From an uncultured Microbacterium sp. (GTDB lineage Bacteria; Actinomycetota; Actinomycetes; Actinomycetales; Microbacteriaceae), in assembly GCF_947632095.1 (NCBI RefSeq), contig NZ_CANROA010000023.1, positions 1-34,816 on the forward strand: a stretch of DNA of 34,816 nucleotides. Direction: 5' to 3'. Position 1 is the stretch's first letter. Every line of letters begins with the position of its first letter. Positions 15,241-23,345 of this stretch are shown here, piece after piece. A model generated the notes under the pieces. It was given only the letters and a program-made list of their open reading frames with translations. It ran no database searches and had not been told where the DNA came from. A program made the translations under genes and the position numbers.

Positions 15241-15744
15241 TCAGCCGTCCTTGACCTCGTAGCCGCGTTGCGCATCGTCGCTCTCGCCGCTGCCGTAGTC
15301 CGGGCGCTCGGGCTGCGGCGGCTGGTCCGAGAACTCTCCTCCGACGCGTCCGCCATAAGGCCGGCCGTGGTCGGCGAACTCCTCGCGGCTGTACACGAGC
15401 GTCCAGTCGCCGGCGGTGAACCGTGCCCCGGTGCGCAGGATCTCGGATCTTCCGCTCGCGCCCGTCTCCGCGGCATCCGGGTTCGCGTTCATCTCTCCGT
15501 GACCGTGCAGGGTCAGCACGTACTCGTCGCGGTCGTCATGAACGACATCGGCGTGCACCGGATCGGTGTCGGCCAGCTGCAGCTCGTTTCCGTCCGCCGA
15601 CCCGATGCGCACGGCATCCGCGACCAGATCGAAGACGAAGCGCTCCCCATCACGGGAGACCAGGAGGCGCGGATTCCCGGCGCCCCACTCCGCATGCGTG
15701 GTGGTGGGTGCATTGCTTCCATCAGAAGAAGTCTGTTCAGTCAT
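15241..15744 (-). CDS. FHA-domain-like protein
   Basis: A 167-residue protein. The N-terminal ~18 residues are low complexity; residues 25-85 look like a forkhead-associated beta sandwich (PRLLVSRDGERFVFDLVADAVRIGSADGNELQLADTDPVHADVVHDDRDEYVLTLHG), with GSADGNELQL standing for the usual G-R...N-D-I-x-L and DPVHADVVHD for S-x-x-H-A. FHA domains recognise phosphothreonine. The C-terminal third (FTAGDWTLVYSREEFADHGRPYGGR) is conserved in related Microbacteriaceae proteins, in my recollection. ATG 15744 follows an AAGGAAGG site; ATG 15750 is an equal alternative. First gene of a four-gene minus-strand operon. Confidence 0.75.
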   Translation of the reverse strand: MTEQTSSDGSNAPTTTHAEWGAGNPRLLVSRDGERFVFDLVADAVRIGSADGNELQLADTDPVHADVVHDDRDEYVLTLHGHGEMNANPDAAETGASGRSEILRTGARFTAGDWTLVYSREEFADHGRPYGGRVGGEFSDQPPQPERPDYGSGESDDAQRGYEVKDG

Positions 15745-15809
15745 GATCATCGCCTTCCTTGTGATCGTGTTCGCGACAATACGTTCTCGATCTCGCACGT
15801 TTCAGGGGG

Positions 15810-15840
15810 TTGACATAGCGGGGAGGGGCTACGCTACGAG
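15810..15840 (+). promoter_or_regulatory. Candidate promoter of the DUF7882-like gene
   Basis: A perfect TTGACA (15810-15815) is followed by TACGCT at 15830-15835 (14-base spacer) or TACGAG at 15835-15840 (19-base spacer); neither spacing is ideal. The leader would be about 50 bases with an AGGAAG site before ATG 15895. Confidence 0.4.
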
Positions 15841-15894
15841 CGGGGAACACCGTTGGATGCACAGGCCGTACCTGTGCGAAGTAGGAAGTGCACC

Positions 15895-16242
15895 ATGGGA
15901 AAGTTCGTCTATGAGGGTGGCGTCAAGGTCGAGATCGAAGACCGGGCGCTGACCCACCTGCAACTCGTGATCAGCGCGAAGCTGCGCCGAGGCGAGCCGT
16001 TCGCGTTCAGCTGGCGCGAGGACGCCAGCGTGGGCGGAGGACGCACCACCGTCTGGGTCCACCCGGGCAGTTCGATCGTCTACAAGTACTACGGTGGCCG
16101 CCAGCCGTCGATCAACCGGGCCTGGGTTGATGCGCTCGCCTTCACCGCGAATGCTCCGACCGGCCTCTATCTCGTTCCGGAGCCGCCGGAGGCGGGCGAG
16201 CACCCGGCCCCCGGAGAGGGGACGACTCCGCCTCTCAGCTGA
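15895..16242 (+). CDS. DUF7882-like small protein
   Basis: A 115-residue soluble protein starting MGKFVYEGGVKVEIEDRAL. Members of this group share the opening MGxLxYxG, then EIEDRALxHLQ, KLRRxEPFxFxW, GRTTVWVHPG and a final LVPEP, all of which are visible here. Function unknown; the group is, as far as I know, concentrated in Microbacteriaceae, often in several copies per genome, which supports the taxonomic guess. ATG 15895 has AGGAAG upstream; an in-frame start at 15853 would add unconserved residues. Its 3' end overlaps the convergent surE gene by 8 bases. Confidence 0.8.
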   Translation: MGKFVYEGGVKVEIEDRALTHLQLVISAKLRRGEPFAFSWREDASVGGGRTTVWVHPGSSIVYKYYGGRQPSINRAWVDALAFTANAPTGLYLVPEPPEAGEHPAPGEGTTPPLS

Positions 16243-16978
16243 GGGCGCGGCCGATCGGGCGCTGCGTCACCGAGTCGATGCCGGTGACGGTGACCCACCC
16301 CTCGGCGAGGTGGGCAGCGTCGCTGTCGTCGACCGCGATGTTCGGCAGCTCCTCGACGGCCAGGCGGACGAAGCGGTCCTCCTTCTCAGCCACGGCCATC
16401 TGGACGATTCCGAAAGGCGCGAGGGATGCCTCGCGGATCCCGCGATGGTCCGCACGGTTCGGGACGTTGACGTTCCACGACGTCCCGCGCTCGACGGATA
16501 GGAGCTCGGGCACGAGCCGGAGAGCGGCAACGGCCGCGGTCGGCCAAGCGAAGGTCTCGGGGTTCATGCCGACATCGAGGGAGACGGCCATCGCCCAGGC
16601 GCCGTTGAGTGCGCCGGTGAGAGCTGCGCCGACGGTGCCCGAGTGCAGGATGGCGCGTCCGACATTGGCGCCGTGGTTGATGCCGGAGAGCACGAGATCG
16701 GGGGCTTCGCCGAAGGCTCCGCGCGCAGCGATCATCGCGATGAGGCCCGGCCCGCCGTGCACCGCGAACGCGGGGACATCGAGCTCGCCGAGCGTGCGGC
16801 GGTCGACGGCGATGCGCCCGTCGGTCTCCACCGCCATGATCGACGCGCTCGAACCGCTGGACTGCTCAGCGGGAGCCGCGACGGTGACGTCGTACCCCGC
16901 ACGGGTCGCGGCATCCGCCAGTGCCAGAAGCCCCGGAGCGTCGATGCCATCGTCGTTCGTGATCAGCACACGGGTCAT
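16235..16978 (-). CDS. surE: 5'/3'-nucleotidase SurE
   Basis: A 247-residue survival protein SurE, a metal-dependent nucleoside monophosphatase. The N-terminal signature VLITNDDGIDAPGLLAL carries the two metal-binding Asp; the second site is APAEQSSGSSASIM (Ser), and the third ligand is the Asn of LVLSGINHGANVGRAILHSGTVGAALTG. It overlaps the upstream PfkB-type kinase gene by 4 bases (ATGA), so both enzymes are made together. Its stop overlaps the convergent DUF7882-like gene. Length is normal. Confidence 0.93.
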   Translation of the reverse strand: MTRVLITNDDGIDAPGLLALADAATRAGYDVTVAAPAEQSSGSSASIMAVETDGRIAVDRRTLGELDVPAFAVHGGPGLIAMIAARGAFGEAPDLVLSGINHGANVGRAILHSGTVGAALTGALNGAWAMAVSLDVGMNPETFAWPTAAVAALRLVPELLSVERGTSWNVNVPNRADHRGIREASLAPFGIVQMAVAEKEDRFVRLAVEELPNIAVDDSDAAHLAEGWVTVTGIDSVTQRPIGRALS

Positions 16979-17976
16979 GACTGCTCCTCCGGGGTGATGA
17001 GAGCGGCGAGGCCATCGGGACTGACGCGCCCCTCCCGTTCCGGCGGGGCGGTCTGATCGCCGGCGAGGTCGCGCACGCTCACCTTCTGCCGCAGCGACTC
17101 GATCAGCTCGGCGTCACCGGTGCCGAGCCCATGGCGGGTGACATTGAGCGCTCCGGCCGCGGCGCCGAGCGTCATCGCCTCGTCGAGGCTTTCACCGCGC
17201 GAGAGCGCGGCGATGACGCCGGCCGTCAACGAATCCCCGGCGCCGCGGGACTCGTTCTCCTCGAACGGCGGCGGGGTGATCTCCCGGACGCCGTCGGCAT
17301 CCGCCAGCAGCAGCGGTTCCGACGCCCGGGTCACGATCACCGCTCCCGCTCCATCCGCGCGCAGCTGCTGCATGGCCGCGATGATCTGCGGGACGGTCTC
17401 CTCCGAGACGAGTCCGTCTGCGACCAATTCCTCATGGCTGACTTTCAGGACGTCCACCTGCCCATCGACGACGGCGCGCAGCCGTTCACCGGCGAGATCC
17501 GCGATCACCGTCAGCCCCGCTGCGCGCAGATCGATCGTGAGACGACGATAGAAATCGGCAGGGATGCTGTCATCGCCGGCCGGTCCGCTGAGGACCGCGA
17601 TCCGCGAATGCTCGCTGCACCGCAGCATCGCGCTGTAGAGGTCGTCGAGGTCGTGCCGGCCGATCGGGTCGCCTTCCTCCTCGTCCACCACGATGCGGCG
17701 ACCGCCTCGACGATCGTGCACATAGGCGGATCCGCGCCCCTCACGTGTCAGCGCCTGCACGGTGACGTCCTCGTCTTCGAGGAGATGCCGCAGCGTCCGC
17801 CCCACCTCGCCGGTGAGCAGGCAGCACATCGTCACGGGGATGCCCAGTCGGCGCAGCATCCGCGCCTGCCATACGCCCTGCCCACCCGCGTGGTTATGGA
17901 TCTCGGACCCCTGCGGATGGTCCTCTACGGTGACGGTCAGCGTCGGAGAGGGGGCCAGAATCGTGACGTTCTGCAT
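16975..17976 (-). CDS. PfkB-family sugar kinase (1-phosphofructokinase-like)
   Basis: A 333-residue ribokinase/PfkB-fold kinase. It starts NVTILAPSPTLTVTVED; the substrate-lid region has HAGGQGVWQARMLRRLG (a variant of the PfkB G-G-K-G-x-N motif with Gln-Gly-Val-Trp), and the anion hole with catalytic Asp is in ENESRGAGDSLTAGVIAAL near residue 250. This resembles FruK/LacC-like kinases more than ribokinase, but the GGQGVW change leaves the substrate open. AAGGAG is 5 bases before ATG 17976 (2 bases before 17979). It overlaps surE, so phosphorylation and nucleotide dephosphorylation are coexpressed. Confidence 0.85.
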   Translation of the reverse strand: MQNVTILAPSPTLTVTVEDHPQGSEIHNHAGGQGVWQARMLRRLGIPVTMCCLLTGEVGRTLRHLLEDEDVTVQALTREGRGSAYVHDRRGGRRIVVDEEEGDPIGRHDLDDLYSAMLRCSEHSRIAVLSGPAGDDSIPADFYRRLTIDLRAAGLTVIADLAGERLRAVVDGQVDVLKVSHEELVADGLVSEETVPQIIAAMQQLRADGAGAVIVTRASEPLLLADADGVREITPPPFEENESRGAGDSLTAGVIAALSRGESLDEAMTLGAAAGALNVTRHGLGTGDAELIESLRQKVSVRDLAGDQTAPPEREGRVSPDGLAALITPEEQS

Positions 17977-18036
17977 CATCGCTCCTTTCGAACGGTCCGC
18001 TCACACTGTCAGCGTCACGACGGCGGAGCGCGGGCG

Positions 18037-18065
18037 TTGACAGCGGTCGAACCGGAGACTAGGGG
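18037..18065 (+). promoter_or_regulatory. Weak promoter candidate in the kinase-SDR intergenic region
   Basis: TTGACA (18037-18042) with TAGGGG (18060-18065) at exactly 17 bases points to the SDR gene. The -10 box is poor. The leader would be about 135 bases. Nothing else recognisable in 17980-18205. Confidence 0.3.
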
Positions 18066-18205
18066 CGGAGACAAGCGCCCCCTGTCTGCGGGTGCGCGCG
18101 ACTACCGCAACCCACGACGGCGTCAAGCCCCTTGGCCGTGGCTGGCGCGCAGAAGAGAGTCGAGCCATCACGAACTCTTCCGATCGAGAACAGAGGGATG
18201 CTTCG

Positions 18206-19087
18206 ATGGCCGACATCACGGATCCGCGCGACGCGCACCACGCAGGGGAGTTTCCCGGGCAAGAACAGGATCAGCCCGGACAGACCTCTCGCACCCGCCC
18301 CGAGCCCGACCACGGCGAGGGCACGTACCGCGGAAGCGGGCGCCTCGCTGGGCGGCGGGCACTCATCACGGGAGGGGACTCCGGTATCGGCCGGGCCGTC
18401 GCGATCGCATACGCTCGGGAAGGCGCCGACGTCGCCATCGCGCACATGCCCGAAGAGCAGGGCGATGCGGATGATACGCTCGCGCTCGTGCGCGACGCCG
18501 GTCGCACCGGCGTCAGCCTCGCCGGCGACCTCCGTCATGAGGATTTCGCCACCCGGGTCATCGGCGAGACCCGCGAAGCCCTCGGCGGCCTCGATATCCT
18601 CGTTCTGAACGCCGGCTACCAGCACGACGTCGAGGGCCTCGAGAACCTGCGCACCGACCAGATGCGGCGCGTATTCCAGACCAACCTCGAGGGCCTGCTC
18701 TTCTCCGCGCGCGCCGCCGTGCCGCACCTCGAACCGGGCGCGAGCATCATCGTCACGGCATCCATCCAGTCGTTCAACCCGTCGCCCGACCTCATCGACT
18801 ACGCGATGACGAAGGCGGCTCAGGTCGCCTTCGTGAAGGCGCTCGCCGAAGAATTGGGGCCGCGCGGCATCCGCGTCAACGCGGTCGCTCCCGGCCCGAT
18901 CTGGACGCCCCTCATCCCGGGCACCGGCTGGGACGAGGAGCGCGTGCGCACCTTCGGCGGCGACACTCCGCTCGGCCGCGCCGGACAGCCCGCCGAGCTC
19001 GCGGGCGCCTACGTCTATCTCGCCTCCGATGAATCGTCGTACACATCGGCGGCCGTGCTGCCGGTGACGGGAGGGAAGCCGCTCTGA
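18206..19087 (+). CDS. Short-chain dehydrogenase/reductase (YdaD/YghA-like, stress type)
   Basis: A 293-residue SDR with the ~45-residue charged N-terminal extension (PGQEQDQPGQ and nearby) seen in the glucose/ribitol dehydrogenase-like group, such as B. subtilis YdaD and YhxC/YghA. The cofactor site is ALITGGDSGIGRAVAIA, the NAG element is VLNAGYQ, the catalytic residues are Ser in SIQSFNPSPD, Tyr and Lys in YAMTKAAQ, and the last motif is RVNAVAPGPIWTPLIP. Family members are often general-stress proteins. Start at 18206 gives the expected N-terminus (MADITDPRDAHHAGEFPGQ); the frame upstream is unrelated. GAGGGA acts as ribosome site. Confidence 0.9.
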   Translation: MADITDPRDAHHAGEFPGQEQDQPGQTSRTRPEPDHGEGTYRGSGRLAGRRALITGGDSGIGRAVAIAYAREGADVAIAHMPEEQGDADDTLALVRDAGRTGVSLAGDLRHEDFATRVIGETREALGGLDILVLNAGYQHDVEGLENLRTDQMRRVFQTNLEGLLFSARAAVPHLEPGASIIVTASIQSFNPSPDLIDYAMTKAAQVAFVKALAEELGPRGIRVNAVAPGPIWTPLIPGTGWDEERVRTFGGDTPLGRAGQPAELAGAYVYLASDESSYTSAAVLPVTGGKPL

Positions 19088-19156
19088 GCTTCTCATCGTC
19101 CCGTTGCTGACTTTCGGGGCGCTCGCGTGCACCCGGGGTGGGGGAGGATGGAGGGC

Positions 19157-19489
19157 ATGACCTCCTCCACCCCGCAGTTTCAGCGCAACGCTCTCGCGCC
19201 CGGTCTGCTCGCCGCGATCGCGCTGTTCCTCTCGCCGCTGTTCGTCGAGGGGACCGTCGCGACCGTGATCCTGTTCCTCGTGGCGATCTTCGCGCTGATC
19301 GTGGCCTGGTACGCGTGGCAGGCGAAGCAGTGGTGGTGGACGATCGTGTTCCTTGCGATCGCGGTGCTGTGGAACCCGGTGTACCCGTTCGGTTTCAGCG
19401 GCGTGTGGTGGACCGTCGCGACCATCGTCGCCGCTCTGGCGTTCATCAGCGCGGCGGCTCTCGTGAAGAACGAGCGCCAGACCCCGTAA
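19157..19489 (+). CDS. Small membrane protein (DUF6804-like)
   Basis: A 110-residue protein with four hydrophobic segments: LAPGLLAAIALFLSPLF, TVATVILFLVAIFALIVAWYAW, WWWTIVFLAIAVLWNPVYPF and WWTVATIVAALAFISAAALV. The LWNPVYPF segment after a Trp-rich helix is typical of a small uncharacterised family I know as DUF6804. Function unknown. ATG 19157 follows GGAGGG closely; ATG 19148 is an alternative. It ends 6 bases from the convergent response-regulator gene. Confidence 0.7.
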   Translation: MTSSTPQFQRNALAPGLLAAIALFLSPLFVEGTVATVILFLVAIFALIVAWYAWQAKQWWWTIVFLAIAVLWNPVYPFGFSGVWWTVATIVAALAFISAAALVKNERQTP

Positions 19490-19495
19490 ATCAAC

Positions 19496-20152
19496 TCAGC
19501 GCACGAGCCCGAGGCGGTGCGCGATGATGACGGCCTGGATGCGGTCACGCGCGCCGAGTTTGGTGAGCACCCGCCCGACGTGCGTCTTCACGGTCGATTC
19601 GCCGAGGAACAGCTTCTGAGCGATCTCGGCGTTCGTGAGGCCCTCGCCGATGGCGAGGAACACGTCGCGTTCGCGATCCGTGAGGGATGCCGTCGGGTCG
19701 TTCCCGGGCGCCGTGCCGCGCGTTTGCGGGCCGAGGTGCTCGAGGAAGCGTCGTGTCACCCGCGGTGACAGGACCGCATCGCCGCGGTGCACGGCGCGCA
19801 CCGCGGAGACGAGCTCATGGCGGCCGGCGTCTTTGAGGAGGAACCCGCCGGCTCCGGCGGCGATCGCACCGAACGCGTACTCGTCGAGGTCGAAGGTCGT
19901 CAGCACGAGCACCCGGCTGTCCGGGAAACGGGCGGTGATCGTCTCGGTCGCGGCGATGCCGTCGACACCCGGCATGCGCACATCCATCAGCACCACGTCG
20001 GGATGCAGCTCCGCCGTCGCGGCGATGGCCTGGGCCCCATCACTCGCATCGCCGACCACGACGATGTCGGGTTCGGATTCGAGCACGAGACGGAAACCGA
20101 CCCGGATCAGCTCCTGATCGTCGACGAGCAGCACACGGATCGCGTCAGTCAT
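19496..20152 (-). CDS. NarL/LuxR-family response regulator
   Basis: A 218-residue two-component regulator. The receiver domain has the acidic pair in VLLVDDQELIRVGF, the phosphorylated Asp57 in PDVVLMDVRMPGVDG, and the conserved Thr and Lys in LVLTTFD and FLLKDA. The C-terminal LuxR helix-turn-helix is LTDRERDVFLAIGEGLTNAEIAQKLFLGESTVKTHVGRVLTKLGARDR. The ATG at 20152 overlaps the kinase stop by 8 bases. It is the output of the kinase next door and likely controls the ABC exporter genes upstream in the same run. Confidence 0.95.
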   Translation of the reverse strand: MTDAIRVLLVDDQELIRVGFRLVLESEPDIVVVGDASDGAQAIAATAELHPDVVLMDVRMPGVDGIAATETITARFPDSRVLVLTTFDLDEYAFGAIAAGAGGFLLKDAGRHELVSAVRAVHRGDAVLSPRVTRRFLEHLGPQTRGTAPGNDPTASLTDRERDVFLAIGEGLTNAEIAQKLFLGESTVKTHVGRVLTKLGARDRIQAVIIAHRLGLVR

Positions 20153-21422
20153 TCGGTTCCTCTCCGGCGGCTGGCAATTCGGCGCGCAGCAGCCAGCGCG
20201 CTGTGCCGGTCGGGGCCGAGACGAGTTCGCCGCCGACGTGCGCAGCCCGCTCCTGGAGGCCTCGGATGCCGAAACCCGCACCGACGGTGGCCGTGCGCGC
20301 GCCGTCGTTCTCGACTTCGATCGTCACGGCATCCTCTCCGTAGGAGATGCGCACGGCGATCATCGTCGCGCCGCGGCTGTGGCGCATGGCGTTGGTCATG
20401 CCCTCCTGCACGATGCGGCCGATCGCGAAGCGGGCCGCCGGGGGAAGAACGGCGGTGCCGGTCGTCGTCAGCGTCGCCGGGTATCCGGCCCGCTGCGCTT
20501 CGCGCACCGTATGCTCGGGGTCAACCGGTTCTCCGGGGGCGAGAGGGGCGTCGGCATCGCCGTCGCGCAGCACCCCGAGCATGCCGCGCATCTCCTTCAG
20601 CGCACTGCGTGCGGTCGCCGCCGCGGCGGTGGAGGCATCCCGTGCCCGCTGACGGTCCTCGGTCGCGGCGGCGCCCTCGCTGAGAGCCACGACGACCGTG
20701 AGGGAGTGCGAGACGATGTCGTGCATCTCGCGGGCGATGCGGGCGCGTTCGGATGCCGCGGCGATCTGAGACTGCTGATCGCGCTCGAAGAGCAGCTGGC
20801 GGGAGCGGTCGATGATCGCCTCGACGTAACGCTTGCGGCCGCCGACGTTGGCGCCGATGAGCGTGCCGATGAGGGCGGTGACGACGAATCCGGCGAAGGT
20901 GAACGACAGGTCGTCGAAGGTGGGGCTGCGCGCGAACCACACGATGAGGCAGATCGCGGCATAGGCACCCGTGCCGATGCCGAACAGGGTCCAGGCGGCG
21001 CGGGTCGACCGGTATACCGCGACCCCGTAGGCCGCGACGATCAGCACGAGGCCGCTGGAGGGCGAGTACAGCAGGAGCGAGACGTAGGACAGCGCATAGG
21101 CGGCGAGGAGGAGCGCGACCGGCCACCGGCGGCGGCGCAGCACGAGAAGGCAGGCGGCGATTGCGAGCATGAGCACGACCGCCGCGACGGGCGGCCGCAT
21201 CGGTTCATCGCTGAGCAGGCCCTCGTTCAGGGACCCGGCGTCGCCGATGAATATGTTCAGGCCGCTCGTGGTGATCGGGGAGAACAGCAGGCACATCAGC
21301 ATGATCAGCACGTCGGCGAGTAGCGGATGCCGCGCCCAGAATCGCCGGATCAGACCGGGGGTGCGCGGAAGCCGCAGCTCCTCGTCCGCCGAGGCGGGGG
21401 AGGAGCTGCGGCTGTCGATCAC
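20145..21422 (-). CDS. Sensor histidine kinase (HisKA_3, DesK/LiaS-type)
   Basis: A 425-residue membrane kinase. The N-terminal half has about five to six transmembrane helices with very short outside loops, so it probably senses inside the membrane or through its transporter. The HisKA_3 box is ERARIAREMHDIVSHSLTVVVAL, with the phosphorylated His at about residue 234; ATP-binding parts are VQEGMTNAMRHSRGA (N box) and VGAGFGIRGLQERAAHVGG (G box). GTG 21422 lies about 10 bases after the permease stop. The longer frame reaching to 21554 runs inside the permease gene and is unlikely. Signal unknown. Confidence 0.92.
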   Translation of the reverse strand: MIDSRSSSPASADEELRLPRTPGLIRRFWARHPLLADVLIMLMCLLFSPITTSGLNIFIGDAGSLNEGLLSDEPMRPPVAAVVLMLAIAACLLVLRRRRWPVALLLAAYALSYVSLLLYSPSSGLVLIVAAYGVAVYRSTRAAWTLFGIGTGAYAAICLIVWFARSPTFDDLSFTFAGFVVTALIGTLIGANVGGRKRYVEAIIDRSRQLLFERDQQSQIAAASERARIAREMHDIVSHSLTVVVALSEGAAATEDRQRARDASTAAAATARSALKEMRGMLGVLRDGDADAPLAPGEPVDPEHTVREAQRAGYPATLTTTGTAVLPPAARFAIGRIVQEGMTNAMRHSRGATMIAVRISYGEDAVTIEVENDGARTATVGAGFGIRGLQERAAHVGGELVSAPTGTARWLLRAELPAAGEEPND

Positions 21423-21432
21423 GTGGTCGACT

Positions 21433-22245
21433 TTACGCGTCACGGGTGCGCAGGACCGCCCACGCTCCGAGCGCGGTCGCAGCGACCCACGCGGCGAGCG
21501 TGCCCCAGGCCTCCGCTGCCTCCACGGGGGCGCCGGGCTCGGTGATGATCGCATACTGGGCGGCGGCCAGAGGCAGGTGGTCGGCGACCCAACCGATCCA
21601 CTCCCAGTCGCTGCTCACGCCGGCGAAGATGCTCGCGACGATCGGCAGCACGAACAGCAGCCCGACGGCCGCGGCGATCGCCCCGGCCCCCGAGCGGATC
21701 ATGAAGCCGAAGGCGAGGCCGATGAGTGCGAAGACCGCCATCGATGCGGACGCGGTGAGGATCGGCATCCAGGTGCCGTCGATGCGCCAGTCGATCGCGT
21801 CATCCCCGCTGAAGAACGGGGCGACGAGCACCGCGGCAACTGCGAAGATCACCAGCGAGGCGATGAAGAGGAACGCGGCGACGACCACGGCCTTCGCCGC
21901 GAGCACTGCGCCGCGGCGCGGCTGAGCGGCGAACGTCGAACGGATCATCCCCGTGGCGTACTCGCCGGTCACGGCGATCGCCCCGAGGATGCCGGCCAGC
22001 AGCATCGTGAACTGGAACGGGATGACGACGGCGTTGATCGCCGGGAATCCCGGAGCGTTCTGGAACGCGGCGGCCATCAGCAGTGCGATCCCGAAGGTCA
22101 GCACGGCGGTCAGGCCGATCGACCACCAGGTCGAGCGCAGCGTGCTGAGCTTGATCCATTCGCTGCGCAGCAGACGCGGGAACGTCACCCGGTACGACGC
22201 CGCGACGTGGGACGCGCGGCGCGGGGCGGTGTCGAGAGCGGTCAT
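21433..22245 (-). CDS. ABC-2-type exporter permease
   Basis: A 270-residue membrane subunit with six transmembrane helices. It starts with a cytoplasmic segment (FPRLLRSEWIKLSTLRSTWW), a common opening of ABC-2 permeases that move drugs or lantibiotics. Further features are the GEYATGMIRSTFAAQPRR loop after helix 2 and a large outside loop between the last helices. The ATG overlaps the ATPase stop by 4 bases. With the ATPase it forms an exporter of the kind linked to peptide-antibiotic resistance. Confidence 0.9.
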   Translation of the reverse strand: MTALDTAPRRASHVAASYRVTFPRLLRSEWIKLSTLRSTWWSIGLTAVLTFGIALLMAAAFQNAPGFPAINAVVIPFQFTMLLAGILGAIAVTGEYATGMIRSTFAAQPRRGAVLAAKAVVVAAFLFIASLVIFAVAAVLVAPFFSGDDAIDWRIDGTWMPILTASASMAVFALIGLAFGFMIRSGAGAIAAAVGLLFVLPIVASIFAGVSSDWEWIGWVADHLPLAAAQYAIITEPGAPVEAAEAWGTLAAWVAATALGAWAVLRTRDA

Positions 22246-23192
22246 GATGCGGTCTCCTGAAGAACGGGGGCGGGCGCGGCATCCGGCACGATGGCGCTGC
22301 GGTATTCAACGGCGTCACCGGTGAGGGCGAGGTACGCGTCCTCGAGCGAACCGGTCGTCGGGGTCAGCTCATGCAGCGGGATGCGACGGTCTGCGGCGAC
22401 ATCGCCGATGCGGGAAGCGGGGACGCCGATGATCTCGAGGGTCTCCGGGCCCGTCGACGTGATCGCGATCTCGGGCCCGGCGAGGGCCGCGACGAGATCC
22501 GAGGCGCGCGGCGTCTGCACGTGCACGGTCGAGCGGGTCCACGAACGGACCAGCTCGGCGATCGAGGCATCCGCCAGCACGCGTCCGCGGCCCATGACGA
22601 TCACATGATCGGCGGTCTGAGCCATCTCGCTCATCAGGTGGCTGGAGAGCAGCACGGTGCGCCCCTCGGAAGCCGCATGCCGCACGAACTGGCGCACCCA
22701 CATGACGCCCTCGGGATCAAGCCCGTTCACGGGCTCGTCGAGGATGAGGGTGTGCGGGTCGCCGAGCAGCGCCGAGGCGATGCCGAGTCGCTGGCCCATG
22801 CCGAGCGAGAACTTTCCGGCTCGCTTGCGGGCCACGGATCCGATTCCGGCGAGCTCGATGACCTCATCGACGCGGGAGGAGGGGATGCCGTGGGTCGCGG
22901 CCATGGCGCGCAGGTGGTTGCGGGCGCTGCGGCCGGTGTGCACGGCCTTCGCATCGAGCAGCACGCCCACCTCGGTCAGCGGGGAGCGCAGGCCGCGGTA
23001 CTCGACACCGTTGATGGTCGCCCGGCCGGAGGTGGGGCGGTCGAGGCCGACGAGCATGCGCATCGTCGTGGACTTGCCGGCGCCGTTCGGACCGAGGAAA
23101 CCGGTGACGCTGCCGGGGCGGATCGTGAACGACACATCCTCGACGGCGGTCTTGTCTCCGAACCTCTTCGTGAGGCCTTCTGCTGTGATCAT
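22242..23192 (-). CDS. ABC exporter ATP-binding protein
   Basis: A 316-residue ATPase of the drug/lantibiotic exporter class (CcmA/BcrA-like). Walker A is GPNGAGKST, signature FSLGMGQRL, Walker B TLILDEP with VNGLDPEG, and switch LLSSHLMSEM. The C-terminal ~90 residues form the extra domain seen in BcrA-type proteins. There is no ribosome site: TAACGT lies 7 bases upstream of the ATG, suggesting leaderless translation. First gene of a four-gene run (ATPase, permease, kinase, regulator). Confidence 0.93.
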   Translation of the reverse strand: MITAEGLTKRFGDKTAVEDVSFTIRPGSVTGFLGPNGAGKSTTMRMLVGLDRPTSGRATINGVEYRGLRSPLTEVGVLLDAKAVHTGRSARNHLRAMAATHGIPSSRVDEVIELAGIGSVARKRAGKFSLGMGQRLGIASALLGDPHTLILDEPVNGLDPEGVMWVRQFVRHAASEGRTVLLSSHLMSEMAQTADHVIVMGRGRVLADASIAELVRSWTRSTVHVQTPRASDLVAALAGPEIAITSTGPETLEIIGVPASRIGDVAADRRIPLHELTPTTGSLEDAYLALTGDAVEYRSAIVPDAAPAPVLQETAS

Positions 23193-23199
23193 GTCATCG

Positions 23200-23205
23200 A
23201 CGTTA
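23200..23205 (-). promoter_or_regulatory. -10 box for a leaderless transcript of the ABC-HK-RR operon
   Basis: On the minus strand TAACGT (23200-23205) is followed by 7 bases and then the ATG at 23192. No ribosome site exists, so transcription probably starts at the ATG itself. Confidence 0.5.
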
Positions 23206-23332
23206 CGGAGGATGCGCGCTCTCCCGCGTCCTCCTGAAGTACCGCGAGGGTCATCCTCGAGGCTGATTCCGGATGCCGGACAACAAGCATGCAGGAAAAA
23301 TCAAGGGGCATCACGAGAACCGGCAACGGGCG

Positions 23333-23338
23333 TAACCT
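23333..23338 (+). promoter_or_regulatory. -10 box for a leaderless transcript of the small acidic protein
   Basis: TAACCT (23333-23338) lies 7 bases before the ATG at 23346 and there is no Shine-Dalgarno sequence. No convincing -35 box. Confidence 0.45.
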
Positions 23339-23345
23339 CGCGGAC

